In this document: positions 34,331 to 47,856 of the stretch, one piece after another
How positions within the stretch are numbered: the stretch's first letter is position 1
Layout: the number at the start of each line of letters is the position of its first letter
Source: Piper betle
Lineage: Eukaryota > Streptophyta > Magnoliopsida > Piperales > Piperaceae
DNA: 64,000 nucleotides
Reading direction: 5' to 3'
Assembly (NCBI GenBank): GCA_033002965.1
Contig: JAURVB010005953.1
Coordinates: forward strand, 109,005-173,004
Position numbers and translations under genes: made by a program
Notes under the pieces: generated by a model
Seen by the model: only the letters and a program-made list of their open reading frames with translations
Told to the model about the DNA's origin: nothing
Database searches by the model: none

Positions 34331-36997
34331 AGTATGACAAGAGCCACAAGTAGCTACCCACCTCCTTATACATGAAGCACGTTATCTCTCTGCTACCATT
34401 CCTCAACAATCAGAAACATCTATCTTCATTTTTTGATACCATGTACGCCCCTCTTCCCTACCATGATGATACATACTCGAGTCATGTTAGAAGACGCCAT
34501 GAAGATAAGGGTTTCATCTATGCATGGTCTGTTACATTTTCCTTATTTTATTTTTATAATTTTGTCTCCTTGTTTACTTTTCTGTGATTGCTCTTCTATG
34601 TTCCTCAATTGCAAGACCTTTGTGTGCTAAAAATATAGTTGGGTTTTGCAGCATATTCGCTCTTTGTTGCTGCTTTTGCTGTTTTGAAACCTGCGAATGC
34701 TGCCTGGAAATCTTGTGCTGCCGCTGTGCATGAACAGAGAAAACCATACTCATGCTGTACTCTCAAATATGTGTTACTCTTGCCTCTCCATATTCCATTC
34801 AATAGCAAAACATGCTACAGAGTTTAATCATTTTGTATTCTAACTAAATTTGATTAATTATCATATATGAAATCCTCTGGCTTAGCCAACAGTTTGTAGT
34901 TCATGCATTGCATCAAATATTGCCTGTAGTGTTACTTATCATAACAAAAACACTGACTTTTAATAAATTTAAAAGAAATTAAATCTTTCGTTCAGCCTTC
35001 TTTTTTGATAATATATTAAGTAAAATTTAAGTAAATAAACATATACTTTTCTTTGCTTGGTTAATCCCTGCACCTTCTTGAATAGTTTTGTTGTTGGGAT
35101 GACCACCCTTCTCCCGTGATGAACAAAAGTTAATACAAACAAAAATAATAATAATTTTCCAAAATTCAACATTTTTATTTCAATAATAATAACATATTAT
35201 TGCCAATTAAAAATAAAAAGTTTTGTCCATTTTAACACTTCAATGACATAATTAAACTTTCTAAGATTCAATACTTAAGATTAATTCGTCTAATACAGTT
35301 GTAATTGGTATTAGTAAGGTAAGGAATTAGTAGTTAGATTTTAGATAATTAGAAAAAATGAGAAAACCTAAAAATAAAAAAGAAAAAATGTAAAATCGGG
35401 GAACTTGTTTAATTTAAAGGATGGTGTTGTTATAAATGAAAAAAGTAAAGTTCTTCGACCATTTCTCGTCTGCCCCCACCCCATATCTCTCTCTTCTGAC
35501 CTCTTCCTTTTTATCTTCTCCCTATCCTACAACAATTTCTATTCTTCAATTTTTTCCTCAAATTCTTTATCCTTAATCAGAACCATATCATCGTCACGAT
35601 TAATTTACGAGTACTCCCAACTTCGCAATAACAGTAGTTAATTAATCAACTTGAAATCATCTGAGAATAATTGTTTGTAAAATAAATATAGGTTACAAAT
35701 TTTAGCATAAGAAATTCGGCTTTGATCTAAATTTGCACCCCTGAATATCCAATATTTTTCTAGAAAATATTTCAGTTATTTAAGTAGACTTAGTTTATGT
35801 ATCCTAAATACTTGATCATATTTCTGAAGTAATTTTAAAATTTTTTTAATAAAATTATGCGTCCGCGCGTGCACGAGCAAAAGGTTAAAAGCTTGAGGTT
35901 GAGGTTCAGCCCTGCAAGTCACTTTCTTTTTTGATTTGTGTATGAGAGAGTCAATTTGAATATTGCAAGTTCACTATTTTTCATATTTACATAAAAATGA
36001 CCATTTAAAATTTTCATTTAATTTATATTAACCAAATAGACCCTTACCCTTAGCATGAAAGAAATGGATTGTCAATTTGTAATATCTATAAATAATAATG
36101 CATAACAAAATAATAATTCATAACAGAAGCATTGATCTTTTACTAAAAAAATAACCTATTTTCAGAATATTTTAGGGTAAGATGAGTAAGGCTTCCACCA
36201 AGTAATGTCCAACAAAATTTCACCACAAATTTTTTTATTCTTATAAAAAACACAAGAAAAGAGAATTTTCTTGATAAAAAATTTTGCATCTCATATTTAT
36301 ATCACAACCAAACTCTTTGTAAATTGTAACAAAAACAACTTCATACATTTTACACAGCAACCAAGTCAAGGACAACAGCAACATCAGCTTTTATTAGCTT
36401 GATAATCAGAACATCAGACTTGAACAATTTGAAAGAACAAACGTCGTCCACAATGAAAAAGCAAGCATTGCTAAGATGAATCAGTATTCAGACAATTTGA
36501 AAGATGCTTTGAAGAAGGAAAAATAAAAAAGAACATAGATGGCAGGCCACATTTTACAGCAGTATATAGTCCTAATGTCAATCCATGAGAATGTAAGCCA
36601 TGAAATGATTATGAAGAACAAGCAAGAAGATGTGCAAATCCAGTAATCCGTACAAGTTACAACCATACAGCAACCAGTTTCCCTTACCAAGCAAAAAAGG
36701 GGAACCAAGCTATTACATATATATACCCCAAAACACAAAGGATTCCTAAGGCTATATATCACCTTGACTTCCACTATTATATGAATAAGAGTTACAACAC
36801 CAGAACAGTATATCATGGTTAGTGTGCCCTTGCATAAGCAAGGGCCTTTGGTGAGACTTAGGGCACAAGAACAATTTCCTTTTCCAGAGACCCCCCACCC
36901 CCAACCCAAATAATTTAAATACCCACCAATACCGGACGTTAGAACCCCGCAATAACGGACAATGGACGATGATGATGATAGATACACGGATCAGAAG

Positions 36998-39900
36998 TTA
37001 TTTCCACAATTTGACTACCTTATCGTGACTAGCAGAGGCAACCACACCTGTTACACTGGATACGGCTAAGGCCGAGATAAGGCCTTCATGAGCCGTCAGG
37101 GTCATCGTTTTGTTCTCTACCATGTTCCACAGCTCCAGAGACTGTAGTACCAACAAGAACTGTAAGCCACCAGCGCTTCGATGTTGAAAAGTTAAATACA
37201 AAGCAAATCATTGTGCAGAAAATACTTGCCTGGTAGCAGCCAATGACCAAAAGGGATTGGTACGTGGGATGAAAAACACAAGAATGGAATTTGTTACCGT
37301 TGCAGCTCAGTTCATGTACCAACTCTCCTTCACTTCCTGATCCAAGAGTCCATACACGCACCGAGTCTTCACTCACAGATGCCAAGTAGTCACCAGCAGG
37401 GTTCCAACATATTGAGTCCACAGGTTTTGTGTGTCCCTGCAATTTCAACCCATAACAAACATGACCATAGCAGCAGGATGATCATCAAACATGACAAGGA
37501 AGATTCATCATAAAATCTATACAAAGAAGGGGAAGAAGGGAAAGGAAGACACAATAAAATGAATGCACAAATATAATTTACTTTACAAATGGAATATAGT
37601 GAACCTGAAGTGAATGTCTACATGCTTGTGTCTCCACATCAAGAACAGATACAACATTTTCAGATGCAGCAGCCAGATACTTCCCTAGGCGAGGTTGAAA
37701 TCTCATCTGTGTAATCCCGCCCTGTAAAAATAATCAGGAAGCCAACTTATAAATCTTCAAGAAGCAGACAACTTATAGATGTCATAAGTTATTTATACAT
37801 CTGTTTCTTCTGCTTGTAAGAATCATAAGTCATGAATTTCTGAAACGGTGAAAAAAATCAAGTAAAATATGGTTTACAAAAGATCCCTCATAAAATTTAC
37901 TGGTCAGAAAACTTAAAAAACATACTGTAAAGACTCCAGTGCAGCTGCCATTATTGACACTCCAGTAACGAATTTCGCCATCTCCATCACAAGAGCAAAT
38001 GAGATCCTCTTTAATTGGGTGAAAATCCAAAGACATAACAGATGCTGAATGCCCCGTGAAAGTTCTAAGAGAATAATTAGGCTGCAGAATTATGTAATAC
38101 ATGTAAAGATTATATATAAAACTATAAACAAAATGATAAGGGGGATGTAGAAAGGTTTAGCCACTCACATTGTCAGCATCCCATACCCTGACGGTTTTGT
38201 CAAAAGAAGATGTAGCAAGGCGAGGCAGACTAGGACTGAAGCGGACATCAGTAATCAACAGATTATGTTCTTCCAATGTTGTTTTTGGCTTTAATGCATC
38301 TGTATACCATAACACTGCCTGCAGTTTAAGGAATTTCAACAACAAATGCAAGTGTGTATAAAGCCAGTTATAGTAACAAACAATGGATGATACATAGTCC
38401 TGGCCAACCAAAAACATGAATGAGGAACTTCTGAGTATTTAAAACTTCCACAAATTGTTCTCCAATTTTCACATTTTCTTTAAAGTAAAAGGGCTAAATT
38501 ACATAATAATATGAAAAAAATATTTGGTCATAGACAACGGAGGCAAAGAGCTGACTGCAGAAGAAAACAAACCAACTAGCAAAATAGCCATGTTTAAGCT
38601 TGAAAATCCATAAATCCACAGATCCACAAAGCGTTAAATCCATTTGCAAAATGGACATGGGAAAGGATGCAATCAAATATTGCATGACATCCTTTGGATG
38701 CAACAAAGGTCTCCACATTCCTCTCAGATAAATAGTCAATTTGAAGAAATATATTAACAAGTAATTCCTATATAGATGATTGCATCTGGTTAAGTAGTAA
38801 CCTTTTTGTCATGGCCACCAGTTGCAAGCAGTTTTCCATCAGAAGAGAAATGGCAACATACAACTTTATTGCTACTTGCTCGGGTGGAACGAATTTCAAT
38901 AAATGAAAAACCTGGTTTCAAATAGAGAAATCAATGAAGTTCATAAGAAAGAAATAGAGCCAGTCATTTAGACAGCTTGACATAGAACACATAGCAAGAC
39001 CTTTTGTCACATCACGGCCAACAATGTCTCGTCTATCCATGTCATCAGGAGTCAAGAATGAATCAACATGATCATCTAAAGATCCATCATCAACAATTCG
39101 TTCCATTTCAGCCTGCAATTTTATTTTAGCACATTACGATTATATGGAATCCAAATAATTGTTCTCCTAAAGTATGACTCATGAAGCTTGAATAGTTGTT
39201 CTCTTTAAAGTATGACTTGTTAAGCTTGAACCTATGATGAAAGAATCACCTACCAACTGGTTTGATGGTGATGCAAGAGTTCCAGCACCATCAGCACCAA
39301 ACATTATCAATGGCTTACACGAACTAGCACTATGTGGCAAAGATTGCATAGAAATATCTCCTGGTGTGTGCGTAGACGGTGAGGATGGGCCTGAACTAGG
39401 CGATGGTCCAGCTGTATTTGCTGTCCCTGAACTGTTAGCAGGGCCTGAAGATGACACAGGTTGTTTTCTCTTTCGTCCACTTTGATTCTTTGAAGTCTAA
39501 AATGAATACCATGTATTAGAAACATACTGGCTGTGTTAAAAAGGCACAGTAGACAAGATAACAATAGTCTGGGAATCACCAAAGACATTGCAATCTTATT
39601 TTACATTGATATCTACATATATTTATACTTAAAACTGTAATCACCAATCATTTCATTGAGACTGTCTCGTAAAACTAATAAATGATATGGGATAAATATC
39701 CTACAGCGCCATGAGACAAAGACCCACTTGTATAGACCTGAGTGGACCTCAATTGTGAAAGAAAACGTGCAGTTCAAAGACAAACCAAAAGGAGAAACCG
39801 AGCTAAATACCCAGTATCAGGATCACTAGATTGACACAAAAACAAACCTAAGCTCAAGAAAGCCCTCATCAACAGAAGTTTTTCCTGGGTATAAGTATAT

Positions 39901-42589
39901 GGCATATTGTGTTATAATAAATATAACAAATGCATGCATATAATTAATGAAACTAGCAAAAACAAAAGAAAAGCATTTACGGAGATACAAGCGCAAGCTC
40001 AAGCTCAAGCTCAATCTCGGCTCCAACAAAATGATCTCAATTGTTTTCAAGCTAAACAAAACACTACTGAACTCAAGCTTACTTCCATCCCTGCTCAATT
40101 ATATGCGATTGGCTGTCATTACCTACAGACCTACACCTGAGCCCAATTAAGCTAGGATTGACCATGGTCCGTGTTTGAAGAATATGGAAAATCACACAAG
40201 CTAAAGGTAACAAATTTTCACACAAGATGTTGTTCAGGATGCAACCCACCAGAGAGGAAAAAATGAGATGTAACATCTGTTTATCACTCTTTGCTACCCA
40301 TGCACATTTACAGTTCACCTAGTAAATTGCCAAACCTGGTCAGCCCCTCGAAACATATTGGACATGCTGCCATTTATAGAAGCACTGCTGGGGCCCATTT
40401 TATCTTGCTGAAGGTGATGGTGACTGGAATTTTGTGACTGTTGACTTGAGAGTGGATATGCCTGAGGCTGCTGCTGGGGACCATTGCTAGATTGCTGCTG
40501 CTGCATCTGAGCTATTTTCTACTACATAAGAAGAAATTCCCAATGTAAAACAACTTGGCACAAACGCTGTAAGAACACTCTCAAAGAATAAATGCACAAT
40601 CAACTTATGCACCGCCATTTACTGCAAACACAAATAAAAGGAAAATAAAATTTCAAACTTACAAAATAAAGCAAAAGCACAACCAATCACAAGAATCTAA
40701 GACGAGGATACACACTTAGGGTCTACATCACAACACATCTTCCAACATAATCAACATTGATCCTAAAAATCACACCAAAATACTTTTCAAAGATTAAAAG
40801 TGTTGAAGAAGCATACCTTAATTAGCATATCTGTATCACTCCGCGGAAGAACAGAACAAGCTTGCAATGGGGAACCAACATTTTGCACCATATCTGCTAT
40901 GGAATTGGCCTGCCCATCCTTTCCAAGGACCATATTCTTGTTGCTTAGTAACATTCGTAACCGTCTGCTCTCAGCGTCACCCCCTGATGGAGATGGCAAG
41001 TTTTGTTGCGCCTGTAGAAGAAGCTGTTGTTGTTGAGGGGTCAACATTTGAAGTTGATGAAATGGCTGAGAAGATTGCATAAATGGCTTTTGCTGCTGCA
41101 AAATTCCAGATCGAAGCTGATCAAAGCCCTGTAGAAACAGCGACATTGTTATGATAAAATAATATGAAAGAAGATCACTCACATACAATTATATGAAACA
41201 TTTACCAAACTGAAAAAAGAAATGCCATTAGATAACGTCAGGTAATTAGTTCCATTTAAACATGAATAGCTGGCACGATAAAAAGCCATAACATAATTAA
41301 TTGATTACTCATAAGACATCTGAGCTCTGACTCCAGGAGCCAATAAACTAGTAGTTATAAAGGAACCCAAACTTTGTACCGCAATAATTTCAGAAGTCAT
41401 TATTTGTTAATACCCTTTCTATAACACATGCACCTATGATAAACATCAACATCAACGTTAAAACTTCAATTAAGTAACAGCATAGGTAGCAACCAAAAAC
41501 AACAACAGAAAGAACAAGAAGGAATCACGACGATAAAATGTTCTCATTAAGCAGGCACAAAGCAACTTTCCGAGAAAAAAATGATTTCAATAAAGAAATG
41601 TTCCATAGCAAAACTTGTTATTCCATAAATACACACCGTCAGAGGCCATCCCTTTAAAGTTACATTGTTGCCACCTTGGTTAGATCCTAAAAGAAAAAGG
41701 AAAATTAGTGTCAAACAATCAACCCTTAAAAGCCCAAATAATTTGCCAGCAGGTTATCAGAAACCAAGCCTTTCCATATAATGGAAGGGGAAGAACTAAA
41801 GACACCCAACATGGAAAATAGAACTGTGAAGGACTGAAAGCCAAAATAAACTGAATTACATTGGCTCCTTACCTGGGACTCCAATCAATGTTCCTTCTGG
41901 TCCAGCGCCTCTTGCATTTAAAACAGTATTTATCTCACTTTTTATGTCCTGCTTTCAATTTGTCCGTCAGCTCCATTTCACAATTTGAAGCAGCTAAAAA
42001 GCCATCACTATGAATGTGTACCTGTGAACCTGGAAGCTGCTGGTTACAAGCTTGAACTTGATGAAGTGCACCTGACATTCCGCTAGCAGTACCATGCAGC
42101 ACTTGTCTAAAAGCAACTAAAAAATTTTTACCGTATAGAAGGGATGTAACATTCAAACTATAACTAGTAGATCATGATGACGCATGTACCCTGAAGGTTG
42201 ACCAGGTCCTGCAGCTGACTTCAGCATTGGGGCATGGTTTGGATCCAGTAGCTGACCCATGCTATCACCAAATCTTTGCTGTAAACACATTTAAAGAGTA
42301 GCTCAGAGATAAATGTTGTTAAAATGAACTTTTAAATTTTCATCATTGCGACTACATACCTTCATAGAAGCATCATCCAGTGGATCTCGCACTGGCGGTT
42401 TCAATCTCTCTTCATACATCTTTGTGGCCAAGGCATTGGCCCCTTGTGTCTGTCGTAAGATAGAATCACTGCCAACAAGTCCATTAGCAGTACCATTTAA
42501 CAGGTGTCCACCATCTCTTCGTTGTTGCTGCTGTTGCAGTTGCTGTTGTTCGTTGTTGCTGTTGTTGCTGTTGTTGCTGCTGTTGCTGT

Positions 42590-42627
<38 letters not shown>

Positions 42628-42715
42628 CTGTTGTTGTTGTTGTTGTTGTTGTTGTTTTTGTTGTTGCTGTGCCTGCCTTTGAAGCAGGAGCTGTTGCATT
42701 TGCATTTGCATTTGT

Positions 42716-42747
<32 letters not shown>

Positions 42748-44601
42748 ATTCTGGGAGTGTTGCGGTTGTTGTTGCTGCCGTTGCTGTTCACGTGCTTTGA
42801 TTAGTTGAGTCTGCCAACAAACAAAAGCACTTAAATAAACTTGTATCATAATCCCTTTCTCGAAGCAAAAACACATAACTGAAAACTCAGAATAATAGTC
42901 CATACTTCATGAACCATGCTATTACTTGTTTATTAACCCAGCAATCAATAGGAAGATCTGCACAGTTCAGAACTACATACATAACCAAAATCAACTGAGA
43001 ATAGCACATAGAATCAAGTTTCCACTCTACCAGCCAGCTCAAACGATATAACATAATTGCATACAACAGAGGATCAAGAAGCTAAAACTTTGATCACATG
43101 TAAATTCAATCTGATAGCATAATTTCAATATCCTACAAGAGAAAGTAAAAAATATCAAATTATTGCAACGTAAAAGGACAATCAGGCTATAAAAACAATC
43201 ACACTCCTACTACAGCTTCCCAGGAATTAAAGAGAAAATTTTAAGCAAAATAAACAGTGGTCACACGAATTAAGAAGGATCTCATAATCCCAAATGATGT
43301 CACTTAACATATGCAGAAAGGAAACAAATGACTTGGCAGAAAACGTTTCTTTATTTTGATGATTTTTGCTAAACTTACTCTTTGCAACCATTAGCCTCCT
43401 TTTTCCAATACAAGAGATGCATATGGAGCACTTCCAATATCTTTGTATTTCAAATTACACAAATATGTTGAGTATATATCATTTCTTGAACTATGAAGCT
43501 ATCTTTCCAAAATACTGTCATACATATTGCTTTCGTCAAATTGACAAGTTGTCAATCACAGTAACGTTATCTGAGCACTCAGATGGATCCTTCGATGCAA
43601 AAGACATAATTTATTGACTTTTAAAAAATTGATCCTTAAAAAAATGGGGCTAACAGGAAACGCAGGGGGTGGGGGAGGAGGAACCAAGTTTGCAAGCATT
43701 AATTACTTCCCTTTTAAAGCAGAAACAATGTTTTGTTTGATAAGTCATTGCCATTTAATAGTTTTAGCTAAATGACAACACACCAAGAAGATAAAACTGA
43801 CCTCACATGTTTGGTAAACAAATAAGAGAAGTTAGCATACTATATTGAAAACAAAGAGACACCTCTAAGTAAGAAGCAGCAACATCAGAGTGCTTCTCAT
43901 TTGTCCTGGCAATGAAGATATCCCAGAATACTGACCACCACTCGAACAGAAAACCACCGGGAGCATCAATAGCTGAAGACCAAGTCAATATAGAATGTTA
44001 TAATGAACCGACAGATAAACAATCGCGCGTAAACATTAGTGGCGCATCTATACTAAACTATGCATTGAAACAAGCTAGAATTCATAGCTCCACAATAAGC
44101 TCCTATCAAACACTCACCTACAGGATCAGAGGACACTTTCCCCTCAGCTTGAAACGCCTTGGCCGATGCCTGCAGGTTCCTCTTCACCAAATAATCATAA
44201 ATATAAACATCCAGCCTGATCACAAACCAGTAATCATCAATAAACACACTAACAAATTCATACAATCTGCACTAAAAACTCAAAGAAAATGAAATTTAAG
44301 CCACAAAAGACTAGTACAAAAGCTCTTTTTTTTTTTGCAATTGACTAAAACAGACACAGATTTCCAAACCCTAGCTTACCAACTAGCTAGGAAGTATGAA
44401 TGCACACATAAAAAGTAACCTTTTTCAAAACCCTAACAAGTAAAAAAAACTGCAATTAGAGCTCAAAAACAAGCACCACCCATGCCAACGACGCAGTCCA
44501 AAACATCCAGACAACAACCAAGGCAATCACTACAAGCTCGGAAACAGCTCAAAGCCAAGTAAAGCTCACATCTTATCGGCTTCCCAGTTGGTGTGAGACA
44601 T
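36998..44601 (-). CDS. LUG: LEUNIG-type transcriptional corepressor (LUFS + polyQ + WD40)
   Basis: Eighteen exons, from ATG at 44601 to TAA at 36998, encode about 907 residues (Arabidopsis LEUNIG is about 930). LEUNIG is a Groucho/TUP1-like nuclear corepressor that works with SEUSS in flower and organ patterning. The LUFS domain fills about residues 1-85 ([40 protein letters not shown]). Next come a long poly-Gln tract and a Gln/Ser/Pro-rich middle (RKRKQPVSS is a likely nuclear signal). Seven or so WD40 repeats run from about residue 615 to the C-terminus ([43 protein letters not shown]). Exon 17 (37436-37230) ends CAG|GCAAGT, a GC-AG intron. Exon 4 (42810-42360) is one base too long: an extra C at about 42551 (+ strand) breaks the glutamine frame. 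The paralogue LEUNIG_HOMOLOG is a less likely identity. Confidence 0.93.
42525..42770 (-). repeat. Polyglutamine-coding CAA/CAG repeat in LEUNIG exon 4
   Basis: A long run of mixed CAA and CAG codons (TTG/CTG on the + strand), with a short [14 protein letters not shown] break. The tract also produces long Ser/Asn-, Leu- and Val-rich false open frames on both strands. It contains the only one-base gain seen in a gene here, near 42551. Confidence 0.95.
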
Positions 44602-45400
44602 GGCTCCCAAACCAAACCAGAAAAACACCCTACAAAGGCAATGACAAGGAGCTCCAACCGGGCATTAGATACCAGCACAACACTACCGCAGGCCCCCCTT
44701 CCCACCCTAAACCTGCCCACAATCTCATCAAGATCGAATCTTTTTGCCGAATTCTTGCACAGTGGGGGAGCTTGGGGAGGATGGAACGGTGAGGGAGGGT
44801 TAGGGCACACTTGTGAGCTGTCGAGGAAGGAAGGAGAAATTAGGGATTTGAGATGAAAAAGTAAATATGAAGAGAACATGGGAAATTTTTTTTGGGTACG
44901 CCTTGCGTCCGTGTTGCCGGCTGTCGGTTTGGTCCGGGTTTTGCATAAATCCAACCCGATATTAAACAACTAAGCCCGAATCCGAATATGTTTTTCTTTG
45001 ACTTAGACCTAGACATGATTTAGCAAACCCGGACTCGAACCAAGCTAGGACTGATAATATATATATTATATACTTTGTAAAGAATACACAAAAAATTAAA
45101 TTAATTACATTCTTATTTATAACATAAATATAATGTATTTTAACTAAGTACAAAATTAAATGAAGAGAAAACTAAGATTTAAAACAAAAATCATATATTT
45201 TTTGGTACAGGTCCTTATAGATTCTAGTCTCTATATAAGGTCTGATCCTTTGAGACCCAACCCGACCCAATATAAAATCGTTGCTAATAAAAAACCTGAA
45301 CCTATAGACCCTGATTCGACGCGGTCAAACCCAACTTCGATATTTTTGAGTTAAGTACCTTGTTTGCCTGGACCATTGGCAATACTACTTCTCGTAAGTA
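44602..45400. other. LEUNIG promoter and leader region
   Basis: The first 300 bp, rich in CT on the minus strand, fit a leader and core promoter. From about 44960 to 45350 there is a low-complexity stretch with CCCGACCC/AACCCGGACTCG motifs resembling decayed MITE sequence. No other gene is seen. Confidence 0.5.
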
Positions 45401-45952
45401 AGGGTAAGCATAATTTGGTGAAATTTAAAAATTGAATCAATGTATCAATTTAGTTCGATTTCAATTTAATTTGGTTCAAATTTTTCGTGCAAATACAGGC
45501 AAACCGAAATGCATGTTGATATTTCACTTTGGAATTGAAGTATATTAAATTAACCCAAATAACCCAACTTTTAAAAACATTCTAAAATCTATATACCATG
45601 TTAATTATCATATAATTATTTTATTTTTATGATGAATTTTTATTTGCGTAATATGATATATATATATATATATATATATATATCGTTTAGAATTACTTAT
45701 TGAATGATTATGCTCACCAAAATAATGATATAATTTTTTATTAAATAATTAAACAAATTTATTTGTTTATAACTTGTGAAATAATTTAGCGATTCAGTCA
45801 CCAAATGGATTGAATTGAAATATTATCGTCCAGCTCGAGTTGGTTTTGGGAGCAATTACTTCTTGTGCTTGTTACAAAATTCGGATGCCATGTTTAATTC
45901 AGTTAATTTGAGTTGAACGATTTAAAACTAAATTGACCAAATGCTCACCCTA
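45401..45952. mobile_element. Degenerate hAT-like MITE
   Basis: Starts AGGGTAAGCATAATTTGGT and ends ACCAAATGCTCACCCTA, imperfect inverted repeats of the TAGGGTGAGCA type common in plant hAT MITEs. The interior has AATTTGGTTCAA/TTGAATTGAA motifs and an (AT)n run at 45656-45682. No clean 8-bp target duplication is visible, so it is old or the ends are slightly off. Confidence 0.5.
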
Positions 45953-46714
45953 ACCATAAATAATGTCACCACAACAAGGGCATAAGCCATCCTCTTCTAC
46001 CATACACTTGTTGATTAAAAGTCGGTTGACTTGATAATAACATGGTTATGTGTCCTTACACTCTTATATGTTTTACGACGCGTTAATTGATTACAAGTAG
46101 GCTGATCATAAATTGTATTAGTTTGAGAAGAAAGAAACAGTGTCATATATTCTTGATGTCTTTTTGTGTATTTAGATATTATTATCAATTAATTAAAGCC
46201 ATATTAGTTCAACAACTTCACATAAGTCTTTTATATATAATCTTTTTATACACATAAAGACATTCGCTGATTATAAGTTATGACAACATGATAATGGGTT
46301 TTATTATATGATCAATTGCTTTTGTTTAAGGTAGAGTCTTAAATGTATAGAAACGACTTTAGATTACTTTGTTTATTGAGAAGATTTTTTTCTTTATTTG
46401 AAAGTCTAAAAATAATCAATTAACCCTTTTTTAATGCATTATAAATTATAAAAATATATTTCTAAATACTAAATTAATAGTTTAAAAAGCTGCTTAATAG
46501 TTTTGGGGCTCCCCATTGATTTGGACTCTAAAAAACACGTGTTAGCACGTTGGATTGTGGTGTATCCAAGGGTACAAGTAACAGGGAGTGCATGGAAATT
46601 TTGTGGGGGAAAAGATAGCGCAGAGACGAAGAGATGCCGAGGTTTTTGCACTTGGGAGGTTGCCCTCCCGCTGCAACTTCTAAAAAAAGCTATAATTTTT
46701 TCAAAAATAAAATA
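45953..46714. other. Intergenic
   Basis: AT-rich. A weak 60-70 residue frame on each strand near 46470-46715 has no recognisable features. Confidence 0.5.
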
Positions 46715-46740
46715 AAATAATAATAATAATAATAATAATA
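46715..46740. repeat. (AAT)n microsatellite, left of foldback copy 2
   Basis: About eight AAT units directly abutting the element. The matching run on the other side is at 47816-47856. Confidence 0.9.
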
Positions 46741-47814
46741 GTGCTTCCCTGTGCCAAGACAGTGAAGATATTTTATGCTACCAATAAATTTGGACCATCC
46801 GATTACAAGGACAGTCCAGATCTATTAGTTTTTTTAAAAAAAATTAAATTTTGATCTGGGCCGTCCGATTACATGGACAGCCCAGATTATCAAGCCGCGG
46901 CGAGGTGGCTACTATTGTCGCCGCCCACTCCCTCCTCCGGCACTGACGATGACGGCGATGCCAACAACACCCGGCGTTGACGGGGTTGGGCAGCCAGCGG
47001 CAGGGGAAGGGGGCGTCCACGGGAGGAGGAGCCCCGCTCCCCTCGAGCCCTCCATCCGGCCGTGAAGTGGGAGGGAGCGAGGGGCTGGCGGAGGGGGATG
47101 GTGGTGCGGGCGAAGGAAGGGGGGCGGGCAGAGGTGGAGGGGGGATGGGGGGCAGGCGAAGGAAGGGGGGGGCAGGTAGGAGGTGGAGGAGGGGAGGAGG
47201 GCGAGGGGGAAGCAGGGCGGAGTGGAGGGGACGAACGGGAGGGGAGGCGGAGCGGGCGGTCCACCCACCCGCCCCCTCCCCTCCACCCATCCCGCCTCCC
47301 CTCCCGTTCTTCCCCTCCACTCCGCCCCGCTCCCCTCGCCTCCTCCACTCCGCCCCGCTCCCCACCTCGCCCCCTCCCCCTTCGCCGACCCCCACCTCTC
47401 ACCCCCTCTCACCCCGGCCCCTCCGCCCACCTCGCCCCCTCCCCCTCCACCGACCCCCACTCCGCCTCCCCCTCCGCCCACCACCCTCATCCCCTCCCAC
47501 CTAGCTCGCCGCTGCCACCCTCCCCCGTCTCAGACGTTGCCGCCCCGTTGCAGGACGCGGGGTCGAGGGGGAGCGGGGTGGCGATGGCCGTGATGGGGCG
47601 GCGACACGGTTGGACGATGGCGTCCGTGACGCGGCGGCTTTGGGGTTTGTTTTAACATTTGATCTGGGCAGTCCTTGTAATCAGACAGCCCAAATCAAAT
47701 TTTAACCTTTTTGAAAAAAATAGATTAGATCTGGGCCGTCTTTGTAATCGGACAGCCCGGAACAAAGCTTGGGGCAGAAAACTTTTTCTATTGCTTGCTC
47801 AGGAAAACATTACC

Positions 47815-47815
<1 letters not shown>
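46741..47815. mobile_element. GC-rich foldback (Mutator-like) element, copy 2
   Basis: A 1,075-bp element of the same family as 1763-2748. The right ends read inward as GGTAAWGTWTTYC..GAGCAAG in both copies, then TTTTCTGCCCCAAGCT. Each outer arm holds two GTCCGATTACAAGGAC-like hairpin motifs (near 46797 and 46863; 47670 and 47737). The GC-rich interior is again a purine-strand half followed by its pyrimidine mirror, producing Gly/Arg- and Pro-rich false frames on both strands. It sits inside an AAT microsatellite, so any 9-bp target duplication cannot be told from the repeat. No transposase is encoded. Confidence 0.75.

Positions 47816-47856
<41 letters not shown>
47816..47856. repeat. (AAT)n microsatellite, right of foldback copy 2
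   Basis: About 13 TAA units immediately after the element end. Confidence 0.9.

Larger units (their letters stand above)
30607..36997. other. Long intergenic region upstream of the pseudogene and downstream of LEUNIG
   Basis: Over 6 kb without a supportable gene. It contains a dispersed repeat, an (AT)n run and a 27-bp direct repeat, all listed separately. Short frames at 34372-34830 (one reading [18 protein letters not shown]) look weakly protein-like but have no start, splice context or recognisable family. The right 500 bp should be the LEUNIG 3' untranslated region; the 168-residue minus-strand frame there has no family features. Confidence 0.5.

Noticed and set aside
34372..34830. Short frames including a possible signal-peptide-like stretch [18 protein letters not shown]
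   Set aside because: There is no ATG in the right place, no splice support and no recognisable family; too weak to list as a gene.
36481..36987. 168-codon minus-strand frame after LEUNIG
   Set aside because: It lies in the expected 3' untranslated region and has a biased composition without family features.
42303..42804. Poly-Leu, poly-Val and poly-Ser/Asn open frames around the LEUNIG repeat
   Set aside because: They are other-frame readings of the CAA/CAG tract; only the Gln frame joins the flanking conserved exons.
46844..47655. Open frames of up to 197 codons, Gly/Arg- or Pro/Ser-rich, on both strands
   Set aside because: Same explanation as the first foldback element: all frames are open because of GC-richness, and there are no domains.
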